Counted from the first letter of the stretch, positions 31,273-39,849 are shown. The stretch is 64,000 nucleotides of DNA from Oscillospiraceae bacterium (GCA_015063985.1 SVTC01000010.1:1-64000); one strand, 5' to 3'. The notes: a model not told the origin generated them from the letters alone. Numbers and translations: made by a program.

Positions 31273-32622
31273 ATGACCAAGATCATCATTGCCTTTGACG
31301 TAGAGGATTACGTTCATCCTCACGGCGCAGACGGCATTCTCTACTCCGCAAGGATCCTCAGGGAAAACGGTGTTGTCGGCTGCTTTAAAATAGTAGGCCG
31401 CCTGGCACAAGCCCTTGTTAAATGGGGAAGGCAGGACGTTATCGACGAGCTGAAATACCACGAGATCGACCTTCATTCCCTTGCTCATTCCTATCACCCC
31501 ACCATCAACGAGTATACCGACAGAGCCGACTATAATGCGGCTTTGAAGGAGTTTTTAAAGCAGGAGACCGAGGGGGTTGAGATAATCGACGGTATTCTGG
31601 GAAAAAGGGAGCATATCGCCGCCGCCCCTCCCGGAAACAGCGTGTCTTACGTTGCTCACTACGGCTACGCTCAAATGGGCTGCAAGGTCTATGCGGGCGA
31701 CCTTGTATTCGACAAGCTTTGCTGCAGACCTATGCACTACTGCAATCTTCTCAGCACGGATTACAATATATGTCTCGACTCTTTTCTTAGAGATAATACC
31801 CTCGATGAAATGAAAAAGTATTTCGATGGTGTTGCCGAGACTAAGGAGGTATTTACGATCTATCATCACCCCGCAATGGGAATAGTGAAAAATTTCTGGG
31901 ACATTGTGAACTTCTACTACGGCAAGAACACTCCCGAATCGGAATATAAATACGCCGATAGCTTCAGCGCCGAGGAGGTAAAGGAATTCTATTCAAGATT
32001 CGATCAGCTTGTTAAATTCCTTAAGTCCGATCCCCGCTTTGAGATCATCACTCAAAAGCAGTTGGCGGATGAGTACTACGATGCCGACAGAACCGTAAGC
32101 CTCTCTATGATCCCTGAGATCAATAAAGCCATCAAGGAAGCTCTTTTCCCCGTGACTCTGCCTTTGTCACTCTCTCTTTGTGATATCTTCCGAGCCTGCA
32201 GATCTCTTCTCCTTGGCGAGACGGAGCATAAGTGCGGGGATTCCCACGGATTCTTGGGCGAGCCCTTCGCTATAAACACTCCGTTAGAGTTCAGCGCAGA
32301 GCAGATAAGGAAAAGTGCCGAGAATATAGCCGAGGATGGCTTTTTGCCCCAATTTGTCTTTGTGGACGGAAAAAAATTGGGACCCGCCGATTGGCTCAGA
32401 GCGGCTCTTGAGGTGCTCAGCGGAGCCGAGACCGTAAGGATCAAGCCTGCACCGTGGCAGATAGAGCTTTGGAAGGTCGGGGGTCTGAGAAGTCTTTGGA
32501 AGAATATTCGCGGATGGGTGAATAATACCAACGATTACACCGATAATTATCTTTCCAAGCGCGGCGTATTGCAAAGCTGGACTATCCGTTTCCCCAAGGG
32601 AAGCCAAAGAATGATGGACTAA
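31273..32622 (+). CDS. Polysaccharide-deacetylase-like protein with C-terminal repeat-like domain (paralog 1)
   Basis: A 449-residue cytoplasmic protein. The N-terminal ~270 residues have NodB-type features: KIIIAFDVEDYVHPHGADG at the start (Asp/Glu metal ligands), LHSLAHSYHP near residue 67 (His-x3-His) and FTIYHHPAMG near 195. The C-terminal ~150 residues include SLSLCDIFRACRSLLLGE and SAENIAEDGFLPQFVFVDGK then LGPADWLRAALEVLSG, which recalls pseudomurein-binding-type repeats. No signal peptide, unlike secreted chitin or peptidoglycan deacetylases. Start has GGGAGGT. Ten bases separate it from its paralog. Likely removes an acyl or amide group from a small carbohydrate; not proven. Confidence 0.7.
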   Translation: MTKIIIAFDVEDYVHPHGADGILYSARILRENGVVGCFKIVGRLAQALVKWGRQDVIDELKYHEIDLHSLAHSYHPTINEYTDRADYNAALKEFLKQETEGVEIIDGILGKREHIAAAPPGNSVSYVAHYGYAQMGCKVYAGDLVFDKLCCRPMHYCNLLSTDYNICLDSFLRDNTLDEMKKYFDGVAETKEVFTIYHHPAMGIVKNFWDIVNFYYGKNTPESEYKYADSFSAEEVKEFYSRFDQLVKFLKSDPRFEIITQKQLADEYYDADRTVSLSMIPEINKAIKEALFPVTLPLSLSLCDIFRACRSLLLGETEHKCGDSHGFLGEPFAINTPLEFSAEQIRKSAENIAEDGFLPQFVFVDGKKLGPADWLRAALEVLSGAETVRIKPAPWQIELWKVGGLRSLWKNIRGWVNNTNDYTDNYLSKRGVLQSWTIRFPKGSQRMMD

Positions 32623-32632
32623 GGAGAAGAAT

Positions 32633-33982
32633 ATGAAAAAGACTAAGATCGTTTTTTCCTTTGATACAGAGGATCTTGTCCACGAGGGCGGAGCAGACGG
32701 AATACTTTATTGTGTCAAGGCTCTTGACGAGGTGGGAATAAAGGGCTGCTTTAACATTGTGGGGCTTCTGGCTGATAAATTAAAAAAGTGGGGAAGGCAG
32801 GACGTTATCGACGGCTTGAAAAACCACGAATTGGATCTCCACTCCCTTGATCATTCCTTTCACCCCGCTATAAACGAATATACCGATACCGAGGATTTTG
32901 ATATGGCTCTCAATGAGTTTTTAAAAAGAGAGAGTCTGGCTATTGAAAAGATAGACAGAGTCTTCGGAAAGGCTCCCCACGTTGCCGCCTGTCCTCCCGG
33001 TGTAAACGTTTCCTACGTGGCGCATTACGGCTATGAGAAGCTTGGCTGCAAGGTCTACTGCGGCGATCAGATCTACGATTGGGTCTGCGGTTCTCCCTTT
33101 CATTTTTGCAATCTCTTGACAACGGAATACGATCTGTGTTTTGATTGGTATCTTTTGCAGGATCTCTCCGAAGACGATATGAAAGCAAAGCTTGATGAGA
33201 TCGTTGCCTCGGGTAAGGCTCTCTACACCTTCTGCCACCATCCCGACAGAGGTATATACGACGAGCATTGGGATCTGTTGAACTTTGTCGGTAAAAACAC
33301 TCCCGAGGGCGAATACCGTTTTGCAAACCGCTATTCCGATGAGCAGATCGAAGCCTTCTACAAAAGAATGAAGCGCCTTATGGAATTGGTAAGAGATGAC
33401 GAGCGCTTTGAAATTGTGACGTATCAGGATCTTGCCGATGAGTATTGCTCTGAAAAAAGAGTGATAAGCCGCGATATGCTCCCCGATATAAAGTCTCAGC
33501 TTGAAGAAAAGATCTTCCCGCTGACCTCTCCCGACTCCCTCTCCCTTTGCGATATCTTCCTTGCCTGCAGAGCACTTCTCTTGGGAGAAAAGGAATTTAT
33601 CTGCGGCAGCTCCCGAGGCTTTCTGGGCGAGCCCTTCAAGATGAGAAAGCCCAACGTATTTACAAAGGAGCAGATGGTAAAGAGCGCCGAGACTATCTAT
33701 GACGAAGGCTTTTTGCCCGAGTTTATATACATTGACGGAGTTAAGATCGGACCTGCGGATTGGATGATGGGTGCGCTGGAGATACTTTGCGGAGCTGACA
33801 AGGTCCGCATCACACCTCAGCAGTGGCAGATAGATCTTTGGAGGATCAAGGCCTTCAGGGCACTTCCCCAGGCGCTTCTTTCTTCAATGGGCAGTGAAAG
33901 ATTTAATCATCTTTACGAGAAGGCCGCTCTTCAGACCTGGACTATACGTTTCCCCAAGGGTCATGATAGAATGTATAAATAA
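32633..33982 (+). CDS. Polysaccharide-deacetylase-like protein (paralog 2)
   Basis: Also 449 residues and co-linear with the preceding gene from end to end: KIVFSFDTEDLVHEGGADG, LHSLDHSFHPAINEYTDT, FCHHPDRG, SLSLCDIFLACRALLLGE, GFLPEFIYIDGVKIGPAD and a nearly identical C terminus (TWTIRFPKGHDRMYK against SWTIRFPKGSQRMMD). By eye about half of residues match. A tandem duplication whose copies have been kept intact suggests different substrates or a heteromer. Ribosome-binding site AAGGAGAAG. Confidence 0.7.
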   Translation: MKKTKIVFSFDTEDLVHEGGADGILYCVKALDEVGIKGCFNIVGLLADKLKKWGRQDVIDGLKNHELDLHSLDHSFHPAINEYTDTEDFDMALNEFLKRESLAIEKIDRVFGKAPHVAACPPGVNVSYVAHYGYEKLGCKVYCGDQIYDWVCGSPFHFCNLLTTEYDLCFDWYLLQDLSEDDMKAKLDEIVASGKALYTFCHHPDRGIYDEHWDLLNFVGKNTPEGEYRFANRYSDEQIEAFYKRMKRLMELVRDDERFEIVTYQDLADEYCSEKRVISRDMLPDIKSQLEEKIFPLTSPDSLSLCDIFLACRALLLGEKEFICGSSRGFLGEPFKMRKPNVFTKEQMVKSAETIYDEGFLPEFIYIDGVKIGPADWMMGALEILCGADKVRITPQQWQIDLWRIKAFRALPQALLSSMGSERFNHLYEKAALQTWTIRFPKGHDRMYK

Positions 33983-33992
33983 GGAGAAGGTT

Positions 33993-34760
33993 ATGACAGA
34001 CAGATTTTCTTGGAAAAAGGGTATGGCGTACGGCGTCATTGACTCGGAGAAGGTTCTTGAGGAATGTGCCGAGGGCGGTATGGACGCAGTTGAGTTTCAC
34101 CACTTCGGCGAAAAAAGGGATCTTGCGACCTGGAGTAAAAACACTGGTGTTGAGATCTGGTCAAGACACCTTATCTTCGGACACGAAAACATTGCTCACC
34201 GCACTCAGGAAAGAGTGGACGAGACCGTGGTCCTTTACAAGCAGCTTATCGAGGAAGCCGCAGAGGTGGGTGCGAAAAACGTTGTTATCCATCCCAGCGG
34301 AGAGCCCAATGAGGACGAGGTAAGAGAAGAAAGAATACTCAGAAGCATCGATGCCTTTTCAAAGCTTGTGGAGCACGCAAAGCAGTTTGGTATCACCGTT
34401 TGCTGCGAGAATCTTCCCAGAACCTGCCTTTGCAGAGATTCCGACGAGTGTCTGAGGTTTGTGGAAAGCGTCGCCGGCTTGAAGCTTTGCTTTGATACCA
34501 ACCATCTGCTCAAGGAGCCTCACAAGGACTTCATCCAAAGGGTTGGTAAATATATCCAAACTACACACGTCAGCGATTATCATTTCATCGACGAGGAGCA
34601 TCTGTGGCCCTTTGATGGCTTGATAGATTGGAAAACCGTGTTGCAGGAGCTGGAAAAGGCGGATTATAACGGTCCGCTGATCTTTGAAACGGGATATCCC
34701 GGAAATAAGACCTGCGCAGACGTTACAAAAACAGTTGAACGTATGTGCCGTTTATATTAA
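33993..34760 (+). CDS. Sugar phosphate isomerase/epimerase (TIM barrel)
   Basis: A 255-residue AP-endonuclease-2/xylose-isomerase-like barrel with GMDAVEFHHFGEK near residue 29, AKNVVIHPSGEPN, VCCENLPRT, LKLCFDTNHLLKEPH, IQTTHVSDYHF and PLIFETGYPG: the strand-end Glu/Asp/His residues that bind metal in the family. ATG at 33993 with AAGGAGAAGG. Third gene of the deacetylase operon, ended by a strong terminator; likely acts on the product of the paralogs. Confidence 0.82.
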   Translation: MTDRFSWKKGMAYGVIDSEKVLEECAEGGMDAVEFHHFGEKRDLATWSKNTGVEIWSRHLIFGHENIAHRTQERVDETVVLYKQLIEEAAEVGAKNVVIHPSGEPNEDEVREERILRSIDAFSKLVEHAKQFGITVCCENLPRTCLCRDSDECLRFVESVAGLKLCFDTNHLLKEPHKDFIQRVGKYIQTTHVSDYHFIDEEHLWPFDGLIDWKTVLQELEKADYNGPLIFETGYPGNKTCADVTKTVERMCRLY

Positions 34761-34765
34761 AGCTT

Positions 34766-34800
34766 AGGCTTTCCGCAAATTTTGCGGAAAGCCTTTACTT
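34766..34800 (+). terminator. Intrinsic terminator of the deacetylase operon
   Basis: AGGCTTTCCGC (34766-34776) and GCGGAAAGCCT (34784-34794), 11-bp stem, 7-base loop, then TTTACTTT. Confidence 0.88.
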
Positions 34801-34842
34801 TGCACAGGGCAGTCAGGAAATCGCGATTGGTCGTAAATTGAT

Positions 34843-34897
34843 CGGCAGTATTTAAGTAAAAGCTTCCATGTGTAGGGCTTTTCGATTTTTACTGCCG
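34843..34897. other. Inverted repeat downstream of the QueG-like operon
   Basis: CGGCAGTA (34843-34850) and TACTGCCG (34890-34897) can pair across a 39-base loop. It may mark the 3' end of the minus-strand operon; without a T-tract the assignment is weak. Confidence 0.3.
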
Positions 34898-34925
34898 GTT
34901 TTACAGAGACTCGGGGCTTCCTTTT

Positions 34926-35873
34926 TTATTCTTCTTCCTTTTGAAAGAAATCAAGATCCAGCTTCCATTCGGGGCGCTTGCGGAAGGGGGACTTAAAGCG
35001 CTTTTTCAGCACGCCGCGTTCCTCCAGATGGACGTAGCAGGCCACGTCGCAGGCTCTGCCGCACAGGGAGCTTTCGTAGGAATGGCTTACGTGGGGATAG
35101 GCATTGGGCTCCTCAAGGATCTCCTTGGCGCTTTGCGGGCTGAGGCGGGCCTCTCCTGCCAGCAGGGCAAGGCGATCCTCGCGGGTTGCGAAGGCATCCT
35201 TGGGGAGAAATGGGTTTCTCGTGCCGTTGGCGCCCTTGTAATACACGGCGCATTGCCACGGATCCACCCTTCCCGTAGCGTCAATGGCCTTTCCCGGGCA
35301 GGCGGCAACGCATTTTCCGCAGCGGTCGCAGAGTGAGGTAGGGGGGATTTCATCGGGAGAGAGTGCAGCGTTGGTGAGAAGAAAGCAATAGCGCACCATA
35401 GGGCCGAAGTCCTCGGTCAAAAGAGCGTTGTGAAGCCCTCGTTCTCCCAGCCCGCAGGTCACGGCTGCGGCCAAAAAGTCCATTTGTACTTCTTTCTTTT
35501 TTCCGCGGTAGATCCGTTGGTGAACCATTTCGGGACTGGTGTCCTCCTCGCCCGACACGATCTGTTGGTGGCGTCGCTGGGGCAGGGCAACGAAGCCCTC
35601 CTCCTCCAGAAGATTGGCAACCCGAAGCAGGGCCATGGGCATCACGGTTTCTTCCATATTCTCTACGCCCATGGTGGTGTACTGGTAAAAGGTGCTTCCC
35701 TCCTCAATGCCTCGGTAGGCGCCCCGTAAAACGCGAAAGGCCAGTCCGATCACCGTTTTCGTTTGGGGAAGGATGCGGAATACGGGATCGTCTTTGGCAA
35801 AGCGAGAAGCGGGAGCAAAGCCCACAACGTCAGCGCCGCAGGCCTTGGCGAGGGCGATGATTCGTTCCTTCAT
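34926..35873 (-). CDS. QueG/reductive-dehalogenase-like double 4Fe-4S protein (paralog 1)
   Basis: A 315-residue iron-sulfur protein of the epoxyqueuosine reductase superfamily. N-terminal part: ADVVGFAPASRF near residue 14, TVIGLAFRVLRGAYRGIEEG near 40, and CGLGERGLHNALLTEDFGP near 150, a loop shared with QueG and RdhA. Then the ferredoxin motif CDRCGKCVAACPGKAI near 192 and a second Cys set CGRACDVACYVHLEE near 278. No Tat or secretion signal. ATG at 35873 with AAGGAGAAG; its start overlaps the stop of the next paralog (ATGA). True QueG acts on tRNA with cobalamin; whether these paralogs bind cobalamin is not visible. Confidence 0.75.
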   Translation of the reverse strand: MKERIIALAKACGADVVGFAPASRFAKDDPVFRILPQTKTVIGLAFRVLRGAYRGIEEGSTFYQYTTMGVENMEETVMPMALLRVANLLEEEGFVALPQRRHQQIVSGEEDTSPEMVHQRIYRGKKKEVQMDFLAAAVTCGLGERGLHNALLTEDFGPMVRYCFLLTNAALSPDEIPPTSLCDRCGKCVAACPGKAIDATGRVDPWQCAVYYKGANGTRNPFLPKDAFATREDRLALLAGEARLSPQSAKEILEEPNAYPHVSHSYESSLCGRACDVACYVHLEERGVLKKRFKSPFRKRPEWKLDLDFFQKEEE

Positions 35874-36766
35874 TGTCCGTCTTCTCCTTTCAAATGGCGA
35901 TAGCATGCAAGATCGCATTTTCTTCCGCAGAGGCAGGGAGCGTAACCCCATTGTGTCTTAGGGAGAAAGTCCAGGTGGGGATAGAGAGCTCCGGCAGACT
36001 CCCGATCGAAGCGCTCCTCTCCGTTGAGAATGGCTTCCCGACGGGGATCTCCCTTCAGAAAGTCCTCGGTGACGTAGGGGTTGGAGCGATGGGCGCCCCG
36101 ATAATAAACGCTGCATTGCCAGGTGTCAAGCCCCTCAGAGGAAATGGCCTTTCCGGGGCAGGCTGCCATACATTTGCCGCAGCCGTCACACACCGATTCC
36201 GTCAAGGGAGGATCCGTTTCCAGGAGAGCATCGGTCAGAATAAAGCAAAAGCGAACGAAGGGCCCGTAACGGGGGGAGAGGATCCTTCCGCTGAGTCCCC
36301 GTTCGCCCAGACCGCAGGCCTTGGCGGCCTTGCCGAAATCCAGGATCACCTCGGGGGCAGGCTTGCCCTTGCCCACGGGCTCGGCGTGGATCAATTCGTA
36401 GGTGTCCATTACCTCGGGATTGGTGCTTCCATCTCCCTTGACGCGCAGATTGGGAACGGATTTTTGCAGGCAGGCATCGTAGCCCGCATCCTCAATGAGG
36501 GCGCCCATTCGTAACAAAAGGATTTCTGCCAGCTCCTCATCGGGATACTTTACACCGAAGTTGGTGTAGGAATAAGCTTGACCGTTTTCCATTGCCAGAT
36601 ACAAGCCCTTGGGCACGGCGAAGGCAAAGCCAACGATACTCTTGGCGTTGGGAAGGATCTGTTTCGGGTCTCTTTGGGGGTCTGCTTCCTCGTACACGGC
36701 TCCGATCCCGCAAAGGGAAGCGCCGTATTCCTTGGCTTTTTCTTTGATCAATTGAGCGTTCAGCAT
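35870..36766 (-). CDS. QueG/reductive-dehalogenase-like double 4Fe-4S protein (paralog 2)
   Basis: A 298-residue paralog with the same order: ASLCGIGAVYEEAD, SIVGFAFAVPKGLYLAMENG, CGLGERGLSGRILSPRYGP, then CDGCGKCMAACPGKAI and CLCGRKCDLACYRHLKGE. ATG at 36766 follows TAAGGAGAAATGCA. The open frame upstream of that ATG is antisense-frame sequence of paralog 3 and is not part of the protein. Translationally coupled to paralog 1. Confidence 0.75.
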   Translation of the reverse strand: MLNAQLIKEKAKEYGASLCGIGAVYEEADPQRDPKQILPNAKSIVGFAFAVPKGLYLAMENGQAYSYTNFGVKYPDEELAEILLLRMGALIEDAGYDACLQKSVPNLRVKGDGSTNPEVMDTYELIHAEPVGKGKPAPEVILDFGKAAKACGLGERGLSGRILSPRYGPFVRFCFILTDALLETDPPLTESVCDGCGKCMAACPGKAISSEGLDTWQCSVYYRGAHRSNPYVTEDFLKGDPRREAILNGEERFDRESAGALYPHLDFLPKTQWGYAPCLCGRKCDLACYRHLKGEDGQ

Positions 36767-36777
36767 TGCATTTCTCC

Positions 36778-37848
36778 TTACCGATCCATTTTCCACGGCT
36801 TCTTCGTTCGCAAGGGGGAATGGAAGCGGCCTTCCATACAGCCACCCTTCTTTTCCAGCATAGATACGCATCCGCGGATACAGCCGCCGCACTTGGCCAT
36901 ATTGTAGCCGACCCAGCTGGGAAAGTATTTGGCAAGAGCCTTGTAGATCTTCACGTTCACGTCGCCGTCGGCAAAATCGGATTTTCCCTCCAACAGATCC
37001 AGCTCGCCGTTTTCGTTTTTGTCCCAGATCTCCTTGGGGACGAAGGGGTTGTAGTGTCGGCCGGCGTGGGTATAGAAGGCAAAGCAGCGCCACATATCCA
37101 CGTCGGCCCATTGGATCTTTTTGCCTTCCATTTCGATTTCCACGGTCTTTCCCGAGTCGATGGCGGGAATACAGCCGCCGGGGCATTCTCTTACACAGGC
37201 GCCGCATTTTCGGCACAGAGGCTCACCGTCGTAGATCGGATCGTACTCATCAAACTCGCCGTCGGTAAAGAGAAAGGCAAGCCGTTGCAGAGGGCCGAAT
37301 TCGGGGGTGAGAAGCATCTTGCTCCAGCCGATCTCTCCCAGACCGCAGGCCACGGCGGCAATGCGGAATTGAAACTGCAGGTCGGGAGCAGGGAGATCCT
37401 CGCGGACGGGACGGGTGAACTGCACACAGCGATGGCGTTTTTTCGTTCCCTCGGTTTCGATCTTTTCCTCGGGAGAAACGGTGTTTCCCTCGGAGCCGTC
37501 CATATCGGATACCGCACCTCTTGCTCCCGTGTTGCGGTAGGGAAAGGCCTCGTAGCCCTCGTCCTCGATCACCTTTCCCAGATGGTAAAGCACGTATGGG
37601 GCAAAAATCTCGTTGATGCCGCCGTAGGCCATAGAGGGATATTGGAAAAACTGGGTTCCCTCCTCAATGCCCCGCTGTACTCCGCGGGGAATGCGGAATA
37701 CCAACCCGATCACGGATTTCACCTCGGGAAAGAGATAATTCACGTTCATTTCCTTGGGAGCGCCCCGCAGACGGCTGACGGGGGCGATGCCGCATTTGTC
37801 CGCTCCTGCCGCCAGAGCGGCTTCTTTGATTTTTCGGTTGTTTAACAT
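36778..37848 (-). CDS. QueG/reductive-dehalogenase-like double 4Fe-4S protein (paralog 3)
   Basis: A 356-residue, longer paralog: GADKCGIAPVSRLRGAPKEM, SVIGLVFRIPRGVQRGIEEG, CGLGEIGWSKMLLTPEFGP, CRKCGACVRECPGGCIPAI and a different second cluster (MAKCGGCIRGCVSMLEKKGG, with a further Cys). An insertion at about 235-290 (EIEMEGKKIQWADVDMWRCF) separates the clusters more widely than in paralogs 1 and 2. Eight-base overlap with the upstream U32-like gene. Three non-identical copies in one operon suggest a multi-subunit or multi-step enzyme. Confidence 0.75.
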   Translation of the reverse strand: MLNNRKIKEAALAAGADKCGIAPVSRLRGAPKEMNVNYLFPEVKSVIGLVFRIPRGVQRGIEEGTQFFQYPSMAYGGINEIFAPYVLYHLGKVIEDEGYEAFPYRNTGARGAVSDMDGSEGNTVSPEEKIETEGTKKRHRCVQFTRPVREDLPAPDLQFQFRIAAVACGLGEIGWSKMLLTPEFGPLQRLAFLFTDGEFDEYDPIYDGEPLCRKCGACVRECPGGCIPAIDSGKTVEIEMEGKKIQWADVDMWRCFAFYTHAGRHYNPFVPKEIWDKNENGELDLLEGKSDFADGDVNVKIYKALAKYFPSWVGYNMAKCGGCIRGCVSMLEKKGGCMEGRFHSPLRTKKPWKMDR

Positions 37849-38783
37849 TGTCCGTCCTCCTTCAGACAGATCAGCTTTACGGGATCTGCATTTTCCAGTG
37901 CGTAGGGATAAATGCTGTGGGTCGGCTCCAAAAGGCGAAGCAGATCTCCCTCATATCTGCCGCGAAGATAACTGTCCAGCACCAGGGTGGGACAGGGATG
38001 AACTCGCGTAGCCAGCTTCATGGATTCCACCAGCCCCTCGTAGAGAGAAACCTCCTCGGGGCGAAGAAAATTCATATTTTGGTAAAGTTGAGGATAGTTT
38101 TCCTTCCGTTTCAGATAATCGCGGCAAAGCCCCGTAAAATCAAAGGCGTTGTCCCGCGTGGAAATCTCTGCTTCGTGAGATACCAGATTATCGTGAAAGG
38201 TACGGGCAGAGCAAAAGTTCAGGCATCCGCTGTTGGCTAACAAATAGAGCTTTTTTCCCTTTTTGTCGCAATAGGCCTTCAGCTTACGGATACGCTCAAA
38301 ATCGCGGTTGAACTCCCGTTTGAGATAGAAGCCGTCGAACAGCTCGTGAAGGTAGTCCATTCCCAATGCGGTGCCGATCTCCATATTCACCGAGGCACGC
38401 AGAGGAAGATCGGGAAAGTTGGCCTTCAGGAATTTGGCAATGACGGGAGAGGTTGTGGTGATCCCCTTCAAGCCGAAACGGCTTCGGATGAGCTCCACTG
38501 TATCACCGATCCTCTCAAAGAGGCGGCGGGAGAGGCTGTCCCCTCCGTAGCAATTGCCGTTGAGCAGCAGCTGCAGGCCAATGCCGACTTTTCTCACCTT
38601 TGTCAAGGCTTCTGCCAGAGCGTTCTGTGCTTCCCAAAGGGTGGCCTCGCGTTGGGGACTTTGCCCCCGTCCGTTGGGAAGCTCTCCCCAGGAAAAGTAG
38701 ACCTCGCAGATATTCTCCTTTTCTTCAAGGATCCTTTGCAAAAAGAGAGGATCCCCCGTTTGCATACCCACCGAAAACTTCAT
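37842..38783 (-). CDS. Peptidase U32-like (collagenase-like) protein
   Basis: A 313-residue barrel-like protein. KFSVGMQTGDPLFLQRI at the start, EVYFSWGELPNGRG near residue 30, LPLRASVNMEIGTALGMDYL near 135 and YLLANSGCLNFCSARTFHDN near 190 fit the U32 family; the NSGCLNFC cysteines and nearby His match the region that holds Fe-S ligands in UbiU/TrhP/RlhA-type members. U32 proteins are mostly oxygen-independent hydroxylases of ubiquinone or RNA rather than proteases. ATG at 38783 with AAGGAGAAG. First gene of the minus-strand operon with the three QueG-like proteins. Family assignment is by motif appearance. Confidence 0.6.
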   Translation of the reverse strand: MKFSVGMQTGDPLFLQRILEEKENICEVYFSWGELPNGRGQSPQREATLWEAQNALAEALTKVRKVGIGLQLLLNGNCYGGDSLSRRLFERIGDTVELIRSRFGLKGITTTSPVIAKFLKANFPDLPLRASVNMEIGTALGMDYLHELFDGFYLKREFNRDFERIRKLKAYCDKKGKKLYLLANSGCLNFCSARTFHDNLVSHEAEISTRDNAFDFTGLCRDYLKRKENYPQLYQNMNFLRPEEVSLYEGLVESMKLATRVHPCPTLVLDSYLRGRYEGDLLRLLEPTHSIYPYALENADPVKLICLKEDGQC

Positions 38784-38808
38784 TTGTCTTCTCCTTGCTT
38801 TTTTATCC

Positions 38809-38837
38809 ATTATATCGAGAGCCACGAGAGGAGACAA
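38809..38837 (-). promoter_or_regulatory. Promoter of the U32-QueG-like operon
   Basis: Minus strand TTGTCT (plus 38832-38837) and TATAAT (plus 38809-38814), spacer 17. It lies back to back with the AraC promoter at 38880-38908, leaving about 40 bases between the two -35 boxes for regulator binding. Confidence 0.7.
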
Positions 38838-38879
38838 GATTCAAAGCAAATCAAAATCACACGAAAACAAAACTATTCC

Positions 38880-38908
38880 TTGCTTTCGTCTCGATGGTGT
38901 GATATAAT
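38880..38908 (+). promoter_or_regulatory. Promoter of the AraC regulator gene
   Basis: TTGCTT (38880-38885) and TATAAT (38903-38908), spacer 17, about 30 bases before the start codon. Confidence 0.7.
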
Positions 38909-38938
38909 AATAAAACAAGTAAAAAAACGAGGTACTTT

Positions 38939-39766
38939 ATGGAGATCTTTCTTCGATATCTTGCCGTAACCGATTATCTTCCCAATCGATTTCCCACGAA
39001 AGCCTACGATTGCAGGATCCTCTTCGTGCTGGAGGGAAGGGGAGAGCTTCGTCTCAGTGACCGTACGGTGGCTCTTTCCCGATCGAGCTTTTGCTATTAT
39101 CCTGCGGGCTTTGAATATTACCCCGTATCCTCTCGGGAGGAGCCGCTGCGGTTTATCGTGATCAATTTTGATTTCTCTCTTTCCCATAGCCATAAGACCT
39201 CCACCTTTGGCCCCGTAGCGGTGGAACGGTTTTGTCCGGAGCTGGCCATCGAATCCCACAAGGGGTGCGGTGTGGAGCTGTTTCAAAAGCCCTTGGTGAT
39301 CTCCAATGCGTTCTTTTTGAAGGAGCTGATGGAAACAGTGGCGGAGGAATATAAGAAAACCACGGTATATGCCCGCGAGATCGCCGCCTCTTATCTCAAG
39401 TGCGCCTTGTTGAAGCTGGCGGGCTTTCGGGGATCCAAGGAGCATCGCGTCTATCAGCAGATCGTTGACTACGTGGCAGAGCATTATTCCGAGATAGCCC
39501 ACAACGCGCAGGTGGGAAAAGCCTTGAATTATCACCCCTATTATCTCAGTCGGATCCTGGAGCAGCACACGGGGCTTTCTCTTCACAAGTACGTCAATGC
39601 CGTCCGCCTTGCCAAAGCGGCGGAGCTGTTGGCATCTACCCGTCTTTCGGTTTCGGAGGTGGCAGGTAGGGTTGGTATTGAGAATCCCAACCATTTCTAT
39701 AATCTCTTTTCCCGGGTGTACGGCGTTTCTCCCTCGGCTTACCGAAAATCCATCGGCGCCCTATAA
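38939..39766 (+). CDS. AraC family transcriptional regulator
   Basis: A 275-residue regulator. The N-terminal ~140 residues are a cupin-like sensor (RILFVLEGRGELRLSDRTV, FCYYPAGFEYYPVS); residues about 180-275 are the two-helix-turn-helix DNA-binding domain (YHPYYLSRILEQHTGLSLHK, VSEVAGRVGIENPNHFYNLF). Divergent from the U32-QueG-like operon with facing promoters, so it is the likely activator of that operon and the locus is ligand-controlled, not constitutive. ATG at 38939 with CGAGGT. Confidence 0.88.
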   Translation: MEIFLRYLAVTDYLPNRFPTKAYDCRILFVLEGRGELRLSDRTVALSRSSFCYYPAGFEYYPVSSREEPLRFIVINFDFSLSHSHKTSTFGPVAVERFCPELAIESHKGCGVELFQKPLVISNAFFLKELMETVAEEYKKTTVYAREIAASYLKCALLKLAGFRGSKEHRVYQQIVDYVAEHYSEIAHNAQVGKALNYHPYYLSRILEQHTGLSLHKYVNAVRLAKAAELLASTRLSVSEVAGRVGIENPNHFYNLFSRVYGVSPSAYRKSIGAL

Positions 39767-39820
39767 ACGAAAAGAGCCCCTTGGGGCACCTTCCGTAAAG
39801 CAGTTTTATATCAAAACACA

Positions 39821-39849
39821 AAAGGGACGAGGTTTTCTCGTCCCTTTTG
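39821..39849 (+). terminator. Intrinsic terminator after the AraC gene
   Basis: AAAGGGACGAG (39821-39831) pairs with CTCGTCCCTTT (39837-39847), followed by T. Confidence 0.85.

Noticed and set aside
36766-37845. 359-codon plus-strand open frame opposite the third QueG-like gene
   Set aside because: Shadow of the minus-strand gene; composition is glycine/valine/phenylalanine noise and the sense frame has clear Fe-S motifs.
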